Assembly: GCF_046546475.1 (NCBI RefSeq) | Contig: NZ_JBKGXS010000006.1 | Location: 124,001 to 188,000 of the forward strand | Direction: 5' to 3' | Source of the DNA: Pseudonocardia phyllosphaerae | GTDB taxonomy: Bacteria; Actinomycetota; Actinomycetes; Mycobacteriales; Pseudonocardiaceae | DNA: 64,000 nt | Part shown: positions 29,137 to 37,676 of the stretch, piece by piece | Position numbering within the stretch: position 1 is the first letter of the stretch | How the letters are laid out: each line of letters begins with the position of its first letter | Notes under the pieces: model-generated | What the model was told of the DNA's origin: nothing | Seen by the model: only the letters and a program-made list of their open reading frames with translations | The model's database searches: none | Made by a program: the position numbers and the translations under genes

Positions 29137-29970
29137 ATGAGGCTCGCGACGATCCGGACCGCGACCGGGCACCGGGCGGTACGGGTGGACGGCGACGCGG
29201 CGGTGGAGACCGGGGAGGCCGACGTCCGTGCGCTGCTCGAGCGCCCCGACTGGGCCGACCACGCGGCGAACGCCGACGGTCCGGTGCACGACGTGGCCGA
29301 CCTCGACTACGCCCCGCTCGTCCCGTCCCCGGAGAAGATCATCTGCGTGGGGCTGAACTACGCCGACCACGTCAAGGAGATGGGCAACGAGCTGCCCGAG
29401 TACCCGACGGTCTTCGCGAAGTTCGCCCCCGCCCTGGTCGGCGCGTACGACGACATCGAGCTGCCCGCCGAGTCCGAGCGCGTCGATTTCGAGGCCGAGC
29501 TGGCCGTCGTCATCGGGCAGTCGGTCCGGCACGCCGACGAGCAGGCCGCCCGCGACGCGATCGCCGGCTACACGGTCCTCAACGACGTGAGCATGCGCGA
29601 CTTCCAGCGCCGCACCAAGCAGTTCCTGCAGGGCAAGACCTGGGAGCACTCGACGCCGCTGGGCCCGCAGCTGGTCACCTCGGACGAGCTGCCGGCCGAC
29701 CCGTCGGCCGGGCTGCGGATCTGGTCGGAGCTGGGCGGCGAGATCATGCAGGACTCGACGACCGACCAGCTGGTGTTCGGCGCGGTCGACCTGGTCGTCT
29801 ACCTGTCGGCGGTCGTGACGCTGAACCCCGGCGACATCATCGCGACCGGGACGCCGGGCGGGGTCGGCGACGCCCGGACCCCGCCGCGCTACCTGACCGA
29901 CGGCTGCGAGATCGCGACCGGCGTCGACGGCGTCGGCGAGTGCCGCAACCCCTGCCGCGCCACCGGCTGA
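29137..29970 (+). CDS. Fumarylacetoacetate hydrolase (FAH) family protein
   Basis: 277 residues. The N-terminal small domain precedes the FAH core: IICVGLNYADHVKEMG, then DFEAELAVVIGQ with the metal-binding Glu residues, NDVSMRDFQRRTKQFLQGKTWE and GDIIATGTPGGVG. Family members cleave C-C bonds of 2,4-dioxoacids such as fumarylpyruvate or act as 2-oxohepta-diene-dioate isomerases. The next gene resembles a mycothiol-dependent maleylpyruvate isomerase, which favours fumarylpyruvate hydrolysis. ATG 29137 follows AAAGGGA. Confidence 0.85.
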   Translation: MRLATIRTATGHRAVRVDGDAAVETGEADVRALLERPDWADHAANADGPVHDVADLDYAPLVPSPEKIICVGLNYADHVKEMGNELPEYPTVFAKFAPALVGAYDDIELPAESERVDFEAELAVVIGQSVRHADEQAARDAIAGYTVLNDVSMRDFQRRTKQFLQGKTWEHSTPLGPQLVTSDELPADPSAGLRIWSELGGEIMQDSTTDQLVFGAVDLVVYLSAVVTLNPGDIIATGTPGGVGDARTPPRYLTDGCEIATGVDGVGECRNPCRATG

Positions 29971-30033
29971 CCGGCCCGTCCGGACTGACCACCACACTGC
30001 CCATCACGTCGTGCTGAGAGGCTCGGGGAACCG

Positions 30034-30843
30034 GTGCTGATGACCAAGGATGAACCGCTCGGAAGGTCGCTGACGACCGAGGTCACGGTCCCGCCGCCGC
30101 TGGCGGACTCGCTGGCCTGGGCCGCCGACGGGCAGGCCCACCTGCGCGGGCTGATGACCCGGATGGGCGACGAGGCGTTCGGCGCCCGCTCGCTGCTCGA
30201 GGACTGGACGCGCGCGGACGTGCTCATGCACATCGCCCGCAGCGCCGACACCGCCATCGACCTGCTGTCCCGGCTGCGGACCGGGGAGCCGGTCCCGTCG
30301 GTGCCGACCCGCCACGAGGACGGCTTCGGGCCGGGCACCGCGCCAGAGCACGCCGGCTGGACCGCCGACCAGGTACGGGCCGCCGTCGTCGACGCCTCCG
30401 ACCGGCTCGCCGACGCCGTCCGCAAGGTCCCCGACGACGCCTGGCGGCGCCCGGTGCGCACCAGCGAGGGCGTCGAGGTGCCGGCCACCGAGATCCTCTG
30501 GGTGCGGGCGCGCGAGGTGTGGATCCACGCCGTCGACCTCGACGTCGGGGCCTCGTTCAAGGACCTCCCGATCCCGATGCGCCAGGTGCTGGTCGCCGAC
30601 GTCACCACGACGCTGGCGGCGCGGCCCGGCTGCCCGCGGGTGCGCATCGAGGAGGTCCGGACCGGAGAGGTCCTCGAGTTCGGCCCCGGCCCCACCACCC
30701 CCGACGACGGCGCGCCCGGCGACCTCGGCACGGTGCGCGGCAAGGCCCACGACCTGATGGCGTGGCTGCTGGGCCGCCCGCCGGGCAAGGGTCTGCGTAC
30801 CGCTGACGGCGACCGCCCCGGCACGCTGCCGACCTGGCTCTGA
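30034..30843 (+). CDS. Maleylpyruvate isomerase family mycothiol-dependent enzyme
   Basis: 269 residues. The N-terminal four-helix MDMPI_N/DinB-like domain has WTRADVLMHIARSADTAIDLL with a metal-ligand His, and later WVRAREVWIHAVDLDVG, matching actinobacterial mycothiol maleylpyruvate isomerases; a C-terminal domain follows with GTVRGKAHDLMAWLLGR. In the gentisate route this enzyme turns maleylpyruvate into fumarylpyruvate using mycothiol. Not every member of this large family has that activity. GTG 30034 has a GGGGA motif; ATG 30040 is the alternative start. Confidence 0.82.
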   Translation: MLMTKDEPLGRSLTTEVTVPPPLADSLAWAADGQAHLRGLMTRMGDEAFGARSLLEDWTRADVLMHIARSADTAIDLLSRLRTGEPVPSVPTRHEDGFGPGTAPEHAGWTADQVRAAVVDASDRLADAVRKVPDDAWRRPVRTSEGVEVPATEILWVRAREVWIHAVDLDVGASFKDLPIPMRQVLVADVTTTLAARPGCPRVRIEEVRTGEVLEFGPGPTTPDDGAPGDLGTVRGKAHDLMAWLLGRPPGKGLRTADGDRPGTLPTWL

Positions 30844-30874
30844 CCCGGCTCCGATCTGGTCTCGAGCTGCCGGC

Positions 30875-30902
30875 CCGGGACTGGTCGTACGGCTAGTCCC
30901 GG
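30875..30902. terminator. Hairpin between convergent genes
   Basis: An 8-bp perfect stem (30875-30882 with 30895-30902) overlaps the stop codon of the minus-strand Cys-rich gene and follows the isomerase gene. Confidence 0.55.
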
Positions 30903-31783
30903 CCCTCCAGCTCGTCGAGCCGGGCGGTGGCCCGCCCGAGCTGGCGGGCCATCTCGTCGAGCCGCGCCTGCAGCAGCGCGACCTCCGCGGTGAGCACCGC
31001 GACAGCCCCCGCGGCGGCGACCGGGTCACCACCGGCGTCGGTCCCGGCGAACGAGGCGGTGCCGGCGTCGGTGTCGGCCTCGTCGAGGCTGCTGTCGAGG
31101 CCACGGACCGGATCTGCGTCGTCGTCGGGTGCGCCCGGGCCGTCGCCGTCCGCCGCGCCGAACCAGGCCCCGTCGAACACACCGGAGCCGGCGAACCCCG
31201 TCCCGTCCGATGCCGTGACCGGCGCGAGCGGGCCGGACGGCACCTCGTCGGGACGCAGCACGACCCCGGCCAGGCGGGCGAAGCGTTCCGGGGTGAGCAC
31301 CGGACGTGCCCCGGCGCAGTCGGTGCAGACGGGCTCCATCCGGCGCCAGCCGCGCTGCCCGGAGCCGGTGTCGGCGAGGGCGGTCACCGGTGCCCCGCAC
31401 CGGCACGGCCGCATCCGGACCGACCGGACCCGCTGGCGGGCGTAGCGCAGCCCCAGCTCGTAGCGGCGGAACCGCCCGGACGCCGCGACCTCCAGCAGGA
31501 TCGCCCCTTGGTGCTCGGGCGCGCACGCCAGCTCGCGGGCGTCGTCGGCGGAGGTGAAGCAGTAGAAGCCGCAGTCGCACCACCGCGACGGGCAGGCATG
31601 CCGGCAGCCGTGCGCGCACATCGCGTCGGCCACCCGGCGGTAGACGTGCGCACGCCCCAGCGTGACCCCGGTGAACCCGGCCGTGGTGCCGTCCGCGGAC
31701 AGCATCGGGAACGCCAGCTTGTGCCCGTCGAGCGCACCGGGGGGCAGCTCCTGCGGGGTGCGGCGGAACAGTCCCCGCCCCAC
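30893..31783 (-). CDS. Cysteine-rich protein of unknown function with C-terminal coiled coil
   Basis: 296 residues, not recognised. Eleven cysteines lie in three groups: residues 56-75 (CAHGCRHACPSRWCDCGFYC) plus Cys87, Cys127/129 (CRCG), and Cys153/156 (CTDC). The last two look like knuckles of a split zinc ribbon; the first is a denser cluster that could hold zinc or an iron-sulfur cluster. A disordered acidic Gly/Asp middle (about 200-245) leads to a heptad-like helix (LTAEVALLQARLDEMARQL). The GTG start is one base after the stop of the 54-codon gene upstream (TGACGTG), so the two are translationally coupled. Confidence 0.7.
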   Translation of the reverse strand: MGRGLFRRTPQELPPGALDGHKLAFPMLSADGTTAGFTGVTLGRAHVYRRVADAMCAHGCRHACPSRWCDCGFYCFTSADDARELACAPEHQGAILLEVAASGRFRRYELGLRYARQRVRSVRMRPCRCGAPVTALADTGSGQRGWRRMEPVCTDCAGARPVLTPERFARLAGVVLRPDEVPSGPLAPVTASDGTGFAGSGVFDGAWFGAADGDGPGAPDDDADPVRGLDSSLDEADTDAGTASFAGTDAGGDPVAAAGAVAVLTAEVALLQARLDEMARQLGRATARLDELEGRD

Positions 31784-31784
31784 G

Positions 31785-31949
31785 TCAGGCCTCGCGCGAC
31801 ACCGTGCGGGCCGGCTCGTCGCGCTCGGCCCGGACCGGAGCCTCGGGCTGCGTGCGCTCCGGCGCGGAGCGTTCCTGCTCCACGGGCGCGGCGCAGTCCG
31901 CCTCGTGGTCGACGGCGAATCCCTCGGAGATCTTGCGGCCCAGCCTCAT
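31785..31949 (-). CDS. 54-residue hypothetical protein, coupled to the Cys-rich gene
   Basis: A very small protein (MRLGRKISEGFAVDHEADC, then a Glu/Arg/Pro-rich tail) with one cysteine. ATG 31949 has a GGGAGG motif six bases upstream, which is the main support for it being real. It ends one base before the start of the Cys-rich gene, so both are co-translated. No family is recognised. A role as a small partner or a precursor peptide is possible but unsupported. Confidence 0.5.
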   Translation of the reverse strand: MRLGRKISEGFAVDHEADCAAPVEQERSAPERTQPEAPVRAERDEPARTVSREA

Positions 31950-32106
31950 GACTGCCTCCCGTGATTCCGGGTCACCCGGCGTACCCGATGTGGTCGCCGT
32001 CACCAGGCTGACCCGTACGGGCGGGCTTGTCCAGGGCGGAACGGGTCAATCGGGGCCGGGAATGTGTCACACCGTGGCCGCCTGCCCGGCCGCTAACGTG
32101 GTCCGG

Positions 32107-33276
32107 GTGCGGGGAGCGGCGCGGTACGGGATCGAACACGAGCTGGCACTGCTCCGTGACGACGGTGCCGTCGCGGACTTCACGACGCTGACCCACGGCG
32201 AGGTCCAGGCGGTCGTCGACGAGCTGCCGGAGAACCCGGAGGGCACCACCGACCTGCGCGTCGGCGACGCCGGCATCCGCCGCAAGCGCTGGTACGCCGA
32301 GGGCTACGAACGGCTCGACGAGGACGGCGAGCTGGTCCGCTTCGACCCCAAGGGCATCGAGATCCGCACGACCGTCCACGACGGCGTCGACGCGGTGCTC
32401 GGCACCCTCACCGAGGACGCCGCGACCCTCGCCGCTGCCGCTGCGCCGCACGGGCTGCGGCCGCTGGCGATCGGGCTGAACCCGGTCCGGACGACCTACC
32501 GGCTCGACCCGCCGCCCAACGCCCACGAGCGGGCGCTGATGGCCGACTCGCCGGAGGAGCGGACCGCGCACCTGCACATGGCCACCTACGGCCCGGACGT
32601 CAACCTGTCGTTCCCCGACGCCGGGACCGACCCGGCCGTGCTGCTCGACGCGGCCACCAAGCTGACCGCCTACAGCCCGTACCTGGTGCCGTGGTCGTTC
32701 TCCTCGCCGTTCCGCGACGGCCGCCCGTGGGGTGGGCTGTCCGCGCGGACGTCGCTGCGCACCGGCGCCCGTCCGGCCGCGTTCGCCTACCTCGACCCCG
32801 GCGACACGCTGCTGCGCACCGACCCGGGCATCACCCGGCACGCGGGCCTGCCCACCGAGATCGGCCGGATCGAGTTCAAGGCGTTCGACGCGGTCGCCGT
32901 GCGCGAGGCGGAGGACCCGGCCCCGGAGGGGCGTACCGCCGCGCACGCCGCTGACCTGCTCGCCGCGCTGCTCAGCCTGCTGACCGGCCTGCTGCGCGAC
33001 GACACGCTGCCCGACCGCCGCCGCGTCCCGGACGGCCCGGCGCACCGCCGATCGGCGCTGCGCGGCTGGTCCGACCCGGCGATCCGGGCCGGGTCGCTGG
33101 CCGTGCTGGGGGCGGCGGAGGCGGCGCTGCGCGACGAGCCGGAGCACGCGCCGCGCCTGGAGCTGCTGCGCGCCTGCGTCCACCGCGACGACACCCCGGC
33201 GGCGCGGATGCTGGCCCGTTACCGGGCGGGCGGCGGGATCCCGGGGCTGCCGGCCCCCGCCGCCACGCACCGGTGA
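32107..33276 (+). CDS. GCS2-like glutamate--cysteine ligase family protein
   Basis: 389 residues. The N-terminus RYGIEHELALLRDDGAVADF has the GIEhE motif of carboxylate-amine ligases, followed by LRVGDAGIRRKRWYAEG, DPKGIEIRTTVHDGVD and late TEIGRIEFKAFDAVA. These resemble a branch of GCS2-type ligases known from cyanobacteria and actinobacteria. The reaction would join glutamate to an amine such as cysteine; the true substrate is unknown, and no ergothioneine genes flank it. GTG 32107 is preferred because TAACGT (32094-32099) lies exactly seven bases upstream, a leaderless promoter arrangement. Confidence 0.68.
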   Translation: MRGAARYGIEHELALLRDDGAVADFTTLTHGEVQAVVDELPENPEGTTDLRVGDAGIRRKRWYAEGYERLDEDGELVRFDPKGIEIRTTVHDGVDAVLGTLTEDAATLAAAAAPHGLRPLAIGLNPVRTTYRLDPPPNAHERALMADSPEERTAHLHMATYGPDVNLSFPDAGTDPAVLLDAATKLTAYSPYLVPWSFSSPFRDGRPWGGLSARTSLRTGARPAAFAYLDPGDTLLRTDPGITRHAGLPTEIGRIEFKAFDAVAVREAEDPAPEGRTAAHAADLLAALLSLLTGLLRDDTLPDRRRVPDGPAHRRSALRGWSDPAIRAGSLAVLGAAEAALRDEPEHAPRLELLRACVHRDDTPAARMLARYRAGGGIPGLPAPAATHR

Positions 33277-33298
33277 CCCGGGCGGTCCGCGGGGGCGC

Positions 33299-34153
33299 TC
33301 AGCTGTAGGAGTGCTCGGGTGCCGGGTACTCGCCGGCCCGCACGTCGGCGGCGAACTCGGCCGCGGCGTCGTGCAGGGCCTGCCCGATCTCGGCGTAGCG
33401 CTTCACGAAGCGCGGCACCTTGCCCCGGTTCATCCCGGCCATGTCCGACCAGACCAGCACCTGGGCGTCGCAGTCCGGTCCGGCCCCGATGCCGACGGTC
33501 GGGATCCGCAGCTCGGCGGTCACCCGCTTCGCGACGTCGGCGGGCACCATCTCCAGCACCGCGGCGAACGCCCCGGCCTCCTGCATCGCCAGCGCGTCCT
33601 CGACGAGCCGGTCGCCTGCGTCGCCGCGGCCCTGGATGCGGAACCCGCCCAGGGAGTGCTCGCTCTGCGGGGTGAACCCCAGGTGTGCCATCACCGGCAC
33701 CCCGGACGCGGTCAGCGCCTCGACCTGCGGGGCGAACCGGGCGCCGCCCTCCAGCTTCACCGCGTGCGCGCCGCCCTCCTTCATGAACCGGAACGCCGTC
33801 TCCTGGGCCTGGGCGGGGGAGATCTGGTAGGTCCCGAACGGCAGGTCGGCGACCACGAGCGCGCTCTGCGCACCGCGCACGACCGCCCGGGTCAGCGGGA
33901 GCAGCTCCTCGACCGTCACCGGGATCGTGTTGTCGTGGCCGAACACGTTGTTGCCCGCCGAGTCCCCGACGAGCAGGACGGGCACGCCGGCGTCGTCGAA
34001 GATCTGGGCGGAGTAGACGTCGTAGGCCGTCAGCATCGGCCAGCGGCGGCCCTCGTCCTTCCACTGCTGCAGGTGGTGCAGCCGGGTGCGGCGCGGGGGC
34101 GCGGCCGGGGTGCGGTACGGCGACTCGGCCTCGCCGCTCTGCGGTGCGCTCAT
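33299..34153 (-). CDS. panB: 3-methyl-2-oxobutanoate (ketopantoate) hydroxymethyltransferase
   Basis: 284 residues, the usual PanB length. Motifs: MLTAYDVYSAQIFDDAGV, VLLVGDSAGNNVFGHDNT (metal-binding Asp), VVADLPFGTYQ, AVKLEGG, VMAHLGFTPQS and VPTVGIGAGPDCDAQVLV read here as IPTVGIGAGPDCD. It makes ketopantoate for pantothenate/CoA using methylenetetrahydrofolate. ATG 34153 follows AAGGAG by seven bases. Neighbouring position beside the exported hydrolase and glnA2 matches mycobacteria. Confidence 0.94.
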   Translation of the reverse strand: MSAPQSGEAESPYRTPAAPPRRTRLHHLQQWKDEGRRWPMLTAYDVYSAQIFDDAGVPVLLVGDSAGNNVFGHDNTIPVTVEELLPLTRAVVRGAQSALVVADLPFGTYQISPAQAQETAFRFMKEGGAHAVKLEGGARFAPQVEALTASGVPVMAHLGFTPQSEHSLGGFRIQGRGDAGDRLVEDALAMQEAGAFAAVLEMVPADVAKRVTAELRIPTVGIGAGPDCDAQVLVWSDMAGMNRGKVPRFVKRYAEIGQALHDAAAEFAADVRAGEYPAPEHSYS

Positions 34154-34384
34154 CGGTGAGCTCCTTCCGTTCCTCGAGGCCCGCGATCGGTCACGGGTCC
34201 CCGGGTTCGCCGTCGATGGCGACGCCAGGGTCGCAGCGCGGCACCGGCCGCAGGGGCCAGGTGTGGGGACTTTCACCCGCCGGAGCCGGGCCGGACCGGT
34301 CTCCGGCCACCGGTTGGTCACGGTCCCGCCACGTCCCGGACGCCACCGTCGTGACCCTGCGCAGCGGCTGGCATGCTCGCGGTC

Positions 34385-36058
34385 ATGCTCCCCCGACTGC
34401 GCCCACCGGGGTCCGGATCACCGGGCACCGACCTCCGCGACTCCCGACCGCCGCGCCGACGCGGACGGACGTCCGCCCTGGTCGCAGCGGGTATCGCCGC
34501 CCTCGTCCTGGCCGGGGGATGCGCCGACAACGGGGCCCCCGGCGGTGGCGCGCCCGGTGGCGGGGACGCGCCGCCGCCCGCGCCCGGCGCCCCGGCGGTC
34601 CCGGCAGGCCTGGAGAAGTTCTACGACCAGAAGCCGAAGTGGGGGCCCTGCAAGGACTACGCGTCGTCGTCGGACACCGCGGACGCGTTCACGAACCCGC
34701 AGCTGGACTGCACCCGCGTCGAGGTGCCGAAGGACTACGCCCACCCCGACGCCGGGACGATGCAGATCGCGCTGCTGCGCAAGAAGGCGTCCGGGAAGAA
34801 GATCGGGTCGCTGTTCACCGACCCGGGCGGCCCCGGTGGCTCGGGCACCGCGTTCCTGGCGCAGAAGGCCTCGGACTGGGAGCAGATGCCGATCGGCGAC
34901 CGGTTCGACCTGATCGGGTTCGACCCGCGCGGCACCGGCGCGAGCCTGCCGGCGATCCGCTGCCAGACCGACCGTGAGGTCGACGAGCAGCGCGCCAGGG
35001 ACTTCGTCGACCCGTCGCCGAAGGGTGTCGCGGCCGCCGAGGACGACCAGAAGAAGTTCGCCGAGGGCTGCACCAAGGGCACCGGCGCGGACGTGCTCGC
35101 CAACGTCGGCACCCGTGACGTCGCCAAGGACATGGACGTCATGCGCGCGACCGTCGGCGACCAGAAGATGACCTACGCCGGCTTCTCCTACGGCACCGAG
35201 CTGGGCACCGCCTACGCCGAGGCGTTCCCGCAGAACGTCCGGGCGCTGCTGCTCGACGGGGCGATCGACCCGGAGGAGACGACGGTCCAGTCGAACGTCA
35301 AGCAGGCCGCGGGCTTCCAGGTCGCGTTCGACGCGTTCGCCAAGAACTGCACCAAGCGGCCGAACTGCCCGCTGGGCACCGACCCGGCGAAGGCGACCGG
35401 GAACTTCCAGAAGATCATGCAGCGGCTGATCACCAAGCCGGTCCCGGTCGGCGACGGGCGCACCCTGGGCTTCACCGACGCCCTCAACGGTGCCAACCAG
35501 GCGCTCTACGTCTCGCAGTACTGGTCCGTGCTCGAGCAGGGGATCTCCGGTGCCGCGAGCGGTGACGGCCGGATCCTCAAGCTGCTCTCGGACTCCTACT
35601 ACGAGCGCGACGAGCAGGGCCACTACTCGAACATGCTGCAGGCGTTCCAGGCGATCAGCTGCGTGAACAACAAGCCGGTCACCGACCCGGCGGACGTGAA
35701 GGCGATGCAGCAGGGCGCCTACGACGCCGCGCCGTTCCGCCAGTCCGGCAAGGGCGCGGTGCTCGCCAAGGACGCGTGCGCGTTCTGGCCGGTGCCGCCG
35801 ACCAGCGAGCCGCACACGCCGAAGGTGCAGGGACTCCCGCCGATCGTGGTGGTGTCGGTCACCGGTGACCCGGCGACGCCGTACCAGGCGGGGGTGAACC
35901 TGGCCCAGCAGCTCGGCGGTGGGCTGATCAAGGTCAACGGCAACCAGCACACCGCGTCGCTGCAGGGTGACGCGTGCACGGACAAGCTCGCGAACGACTA
36001 CCTGGTCGACCTGAAGCTGCCGAAGAAGGGCGCCGAGTGCACCCTCGCGCCGGCCTGA
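34385..36058 (+). CDS. Exported alpha/beta-hydrolase lipoprotein, tripeptidyl-aminopeptidase type (CaeA/SlpD-like)
   Basis: 557 residues. An arginine-rich n-region, hydrophobic SALVAAGIAALVLAG and lipobox LAGGC predict a lipoprotein; a Gly/Pro linker follows. The catalytic set is GFSYGT (nucleophilic Ser), TGDPATP (Asp) and GNQHTA (His), and the oxyanion motif is DPGGPGGSG. The large lid domain carries several paired cysteines. It matches the Rv2223c/Rv2224c carboxylesterase/protease family encoded beside glnA2 in mycobacteria. ATG 34385 is preferred to ATG 34373 because CATGCT lies seven bases upstream, a leaderless-type -10. Confidence 0.88.
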   Translation: MLPRLRPPGSGSPGTDLRDSRPPRRRGRTSALVAAGIAALVLAGGCADNGAPGGGAPGGGDAPPPAPGAPAVPAGLEKFYDQKPKWGPCKDYASSSDTADAFTNPQLDCTRVEVPKDYAHPDAGTMQIALLRKKASGKKIGSLFTDPGGPGGSGTAFLAQKASDWEQMPIGDRFDLIGFDPRGTGASLPAIRCQTDREVDEQRARDFVDPSPKGVAAAEDDQKKFAEGCTKGTGADVLANVGTRDVAKDMDVMRATVGDQKMTYAGFSYGTELGTAYAEAFPQNVRALLLDGAIDPEETTVQSNVKQAAGFQVAFDAFAKNCTKRPNCPLGTDPAKATGNFQKIMQRLITKPVPVGDGRTLGFTDALNGANQALYVSQYWSVLEQGISGAASGDGRILKLLSDSYYERDEQGHYSNMLQAFQAISCVNNKPVTDPADVKAMQQGAYDAAPFRQSGKGAVLAKDACAFWPVPPTSEPHTPKVQGLPPIVVVSVTGDPATPYQAGVNLAQQLGGGLIKVNGNQHTASLQGDACTDKLANDYLVDLKLPKKGAECTLAPA

Positions 36059-36124
36059 TCATCGGGCCGGTTCCGTCCTGATCGGAGGTGCGGGTGGCCT
36101 CGGACGGGTCACCCGCACCGCCAG

Positions 36125-36156
36125 GAAACATTCGCGTAACACGGTTTTCCTAGGCT
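36125..36156 (+). promoter_or_regulatory. glnA2 promoter: GlnR-like half box and leaderless -10
   Basis: GAAAC (36125-36129), six bases, then GTAAC (36136-36140) reproduces the AC-N9-AC pair of a GlnR half box. A TAGGCT -10 (36151-36156) follows, with the glnA2 ATG only seven bases later. The box overlaps the expected -35 region, a position that could favour repression. Confidence 0.5.
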
Positions 36157-36163
36157 CCCGCGC

Positions 36164-37507
36164 ATGGACCGCCAGCAGGAGTTCGTCCTCCGCACGCTCG
36201 AAGAACGCGACATCCGATTCGTGCGTCTGTGGTTCACCGACGTGCTCGGGTACCTCAAGTCGGTGGCGATCGCCCCGGCCGAGCTGGAGGGTGCCTTCTC
36301 CGAGGGCATCGGCTTCGACGGCTCCGCGATCGAGGGCTTCGCCCGCGTGTACGAGTCCGACATGGTCGCCAAGCCGGACCCGTCGACGTTCCAGGTGCTG
36401 CCCTGGGAGACCGCGTCCGGTGAGCACTACTCGGCGCGCATGTTCTGCGACATCGCGATGCCTGACGGCTCGCCGTCCTGGGCCGACCCGCGGCACGTGC
36501 TGACCCGGGCGCTGAACAAGGCCGGCGAGGCCGGGTTCACCTGCTACGTGCACCCGGAGATCGAGTTCTACCTGCTGCGCGACCTGCCCGACGACGGCAC
36601 GCCGCCGATCCCCGCCGACCGCGGCGGGTACTTCGACCAGGCCAGCCACGACGTCGCCCCGCACTTCCGGCGCAACACCATCGAGACGCTGGAGTCGATG
36701 GGCATCTCCGTCGAGTTCAGCCACCACGAGGGCGGCCCGGGCCAGCAGGAGATCGACCTGCGCTACGCCGACGCCCTCACCATGGCCGACAACCTCATGA
36801 CCTTCCGCTACACGGTCAAGGAGGTCGCGCTCACCCAGGGCGTGCGTGCGTCGTTCATGCCCAAGCCGTTCACCGAGCACCCCGGTTCGGCGATGCACAC
36901 GCACTTCTCGCTGTTCGAGGGCGACTCCAACGCCTTCCACGACCCGGACGACCCCTACGAGCTGTCCGAGACCGGCAAGGCGTTCGTCGCGGGCATCCTG
37001 AAGCACGCCCGCGAGATCAGCGCCGTCACCAACCAGTGGGTCAACTCCTACAAGCGGCTGATCACCGGTGGCGAGGCCCCGACCGCGGTGTCCTGGGGGC
37101 ACGCGAACCGGTCCGCGCTGGTCCGGGTGCCGATGTACTCGCCGGGTAAGTCGTCGTCGCGCCGGGTGGAGGTCCGCACGCTGGACTCGGCCTGCAACCC
37201 CTACCTCGCCTACGCGGTCATCCTGGGGGCCGGCCTGACCGGCATCCAGAAGGGCTACGAGCTGCCCCCGCCCACCGAGGACGACGTCTGGGCCCTCACC
37301 GACACCGAGCGCAAGGCGCTGGGCTACGAGCTGCTGCCGCAGAACCTCACCGAGGCCCTCGACGTCATGGAGCGCAGCGAGCTGGTCGCCGAGTACCTGG
37401 GCGAGCACGTGTTCGACTTCTTCCTGCGCAACAAGCGTGCGGAGTGGGACGCCTACCGCAAGAACGTGACGCCGCACGAGCTGGCGACGTACCTCCCGGT
37501 GCTCTGA
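36164..37507 (+). CDS. glnA2: Glutamine synthetase type I, GSI-alpha class
   Basis: 447 residues, shorter than GlnA1. Metal and glutamate-binding segments are present (GFDGSAIEGFARVYESDM, HPEIEFYLL, EFSHHEGGPGQQEIDLRYADAL trimmed to SHHEGGPGQQEIDLR, GSAMHTHFSLF, NRSALVRVP, RRVEVRTLDSACNPYLA). The adenylylation tyrosine motif of GSI-beta enzymes is absent at the expected place (QKGYELPPPTEDDV), as in mycobacterial GlnA2. It makes glutamine or an analogous gamma-glutamyl product. The promoter carries a GlnR-like half box. Confidence 0.9.
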   Translation: MDRQQEFVLRTLEERDIRFVRLWFTDVLGYLKSVAIAPAELEGAFSEGIGFDGSAIEGFARVYESDMVAKPDPSTFQVLPWETASGEHYSARMFCDIAMPDGSPSWADPRHVLTRALNKAGEAGFTCYVHPEIEFYLLRDLPDDGTPPIPADRGGYFDQASHDVAPHFRRNTIETLESMGISVEFSHHEGGPGQQEIDLRYADALTMADNLMTFRYTVKEVALTQGVRASFMPKPFTEHPGSAMHTHFSLFEGDSNAFHDPDDPYELSETGKAFVAGILKHAREISAVTNQWVNSYKRLITGGEAPTAVSWGHANRSALVRVPMYSPGKSSSRRVEVRTLDSACNPYLAYAVILGAGLTGIQKGYELPPPTEDDVWALTDTERKALGYELLPQNLTEALDVMERSELVAEYLGEHVFDFFLRNKRAEWDAYRKNVTPHELATYLPVL

Positions 37508-37676
37508 CCCCTGGGGTAGCGGGTCCGGGTGCCCGTGGCGCTGCGCGGGAGCGGCGTCCCGGCCGGGCGCCTCACGAGGTGAGGTGTTGTGACCGACGTG
37601 GGGCCTGGGCGTGCCCGCCGCTGTCATCGTCTCGATACCCAGCGACGACGCGACGGCCGCTCCGTGCGTCTGCCGA

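Noticed and set aside
33299..34321. A 340-residue PanB with a 56-residue N-terminal extension
   Set aside because: The extension is Arg/Pro/Ser-rich; ATG 34153 has an AAGGAG site and gives normal PanB length.
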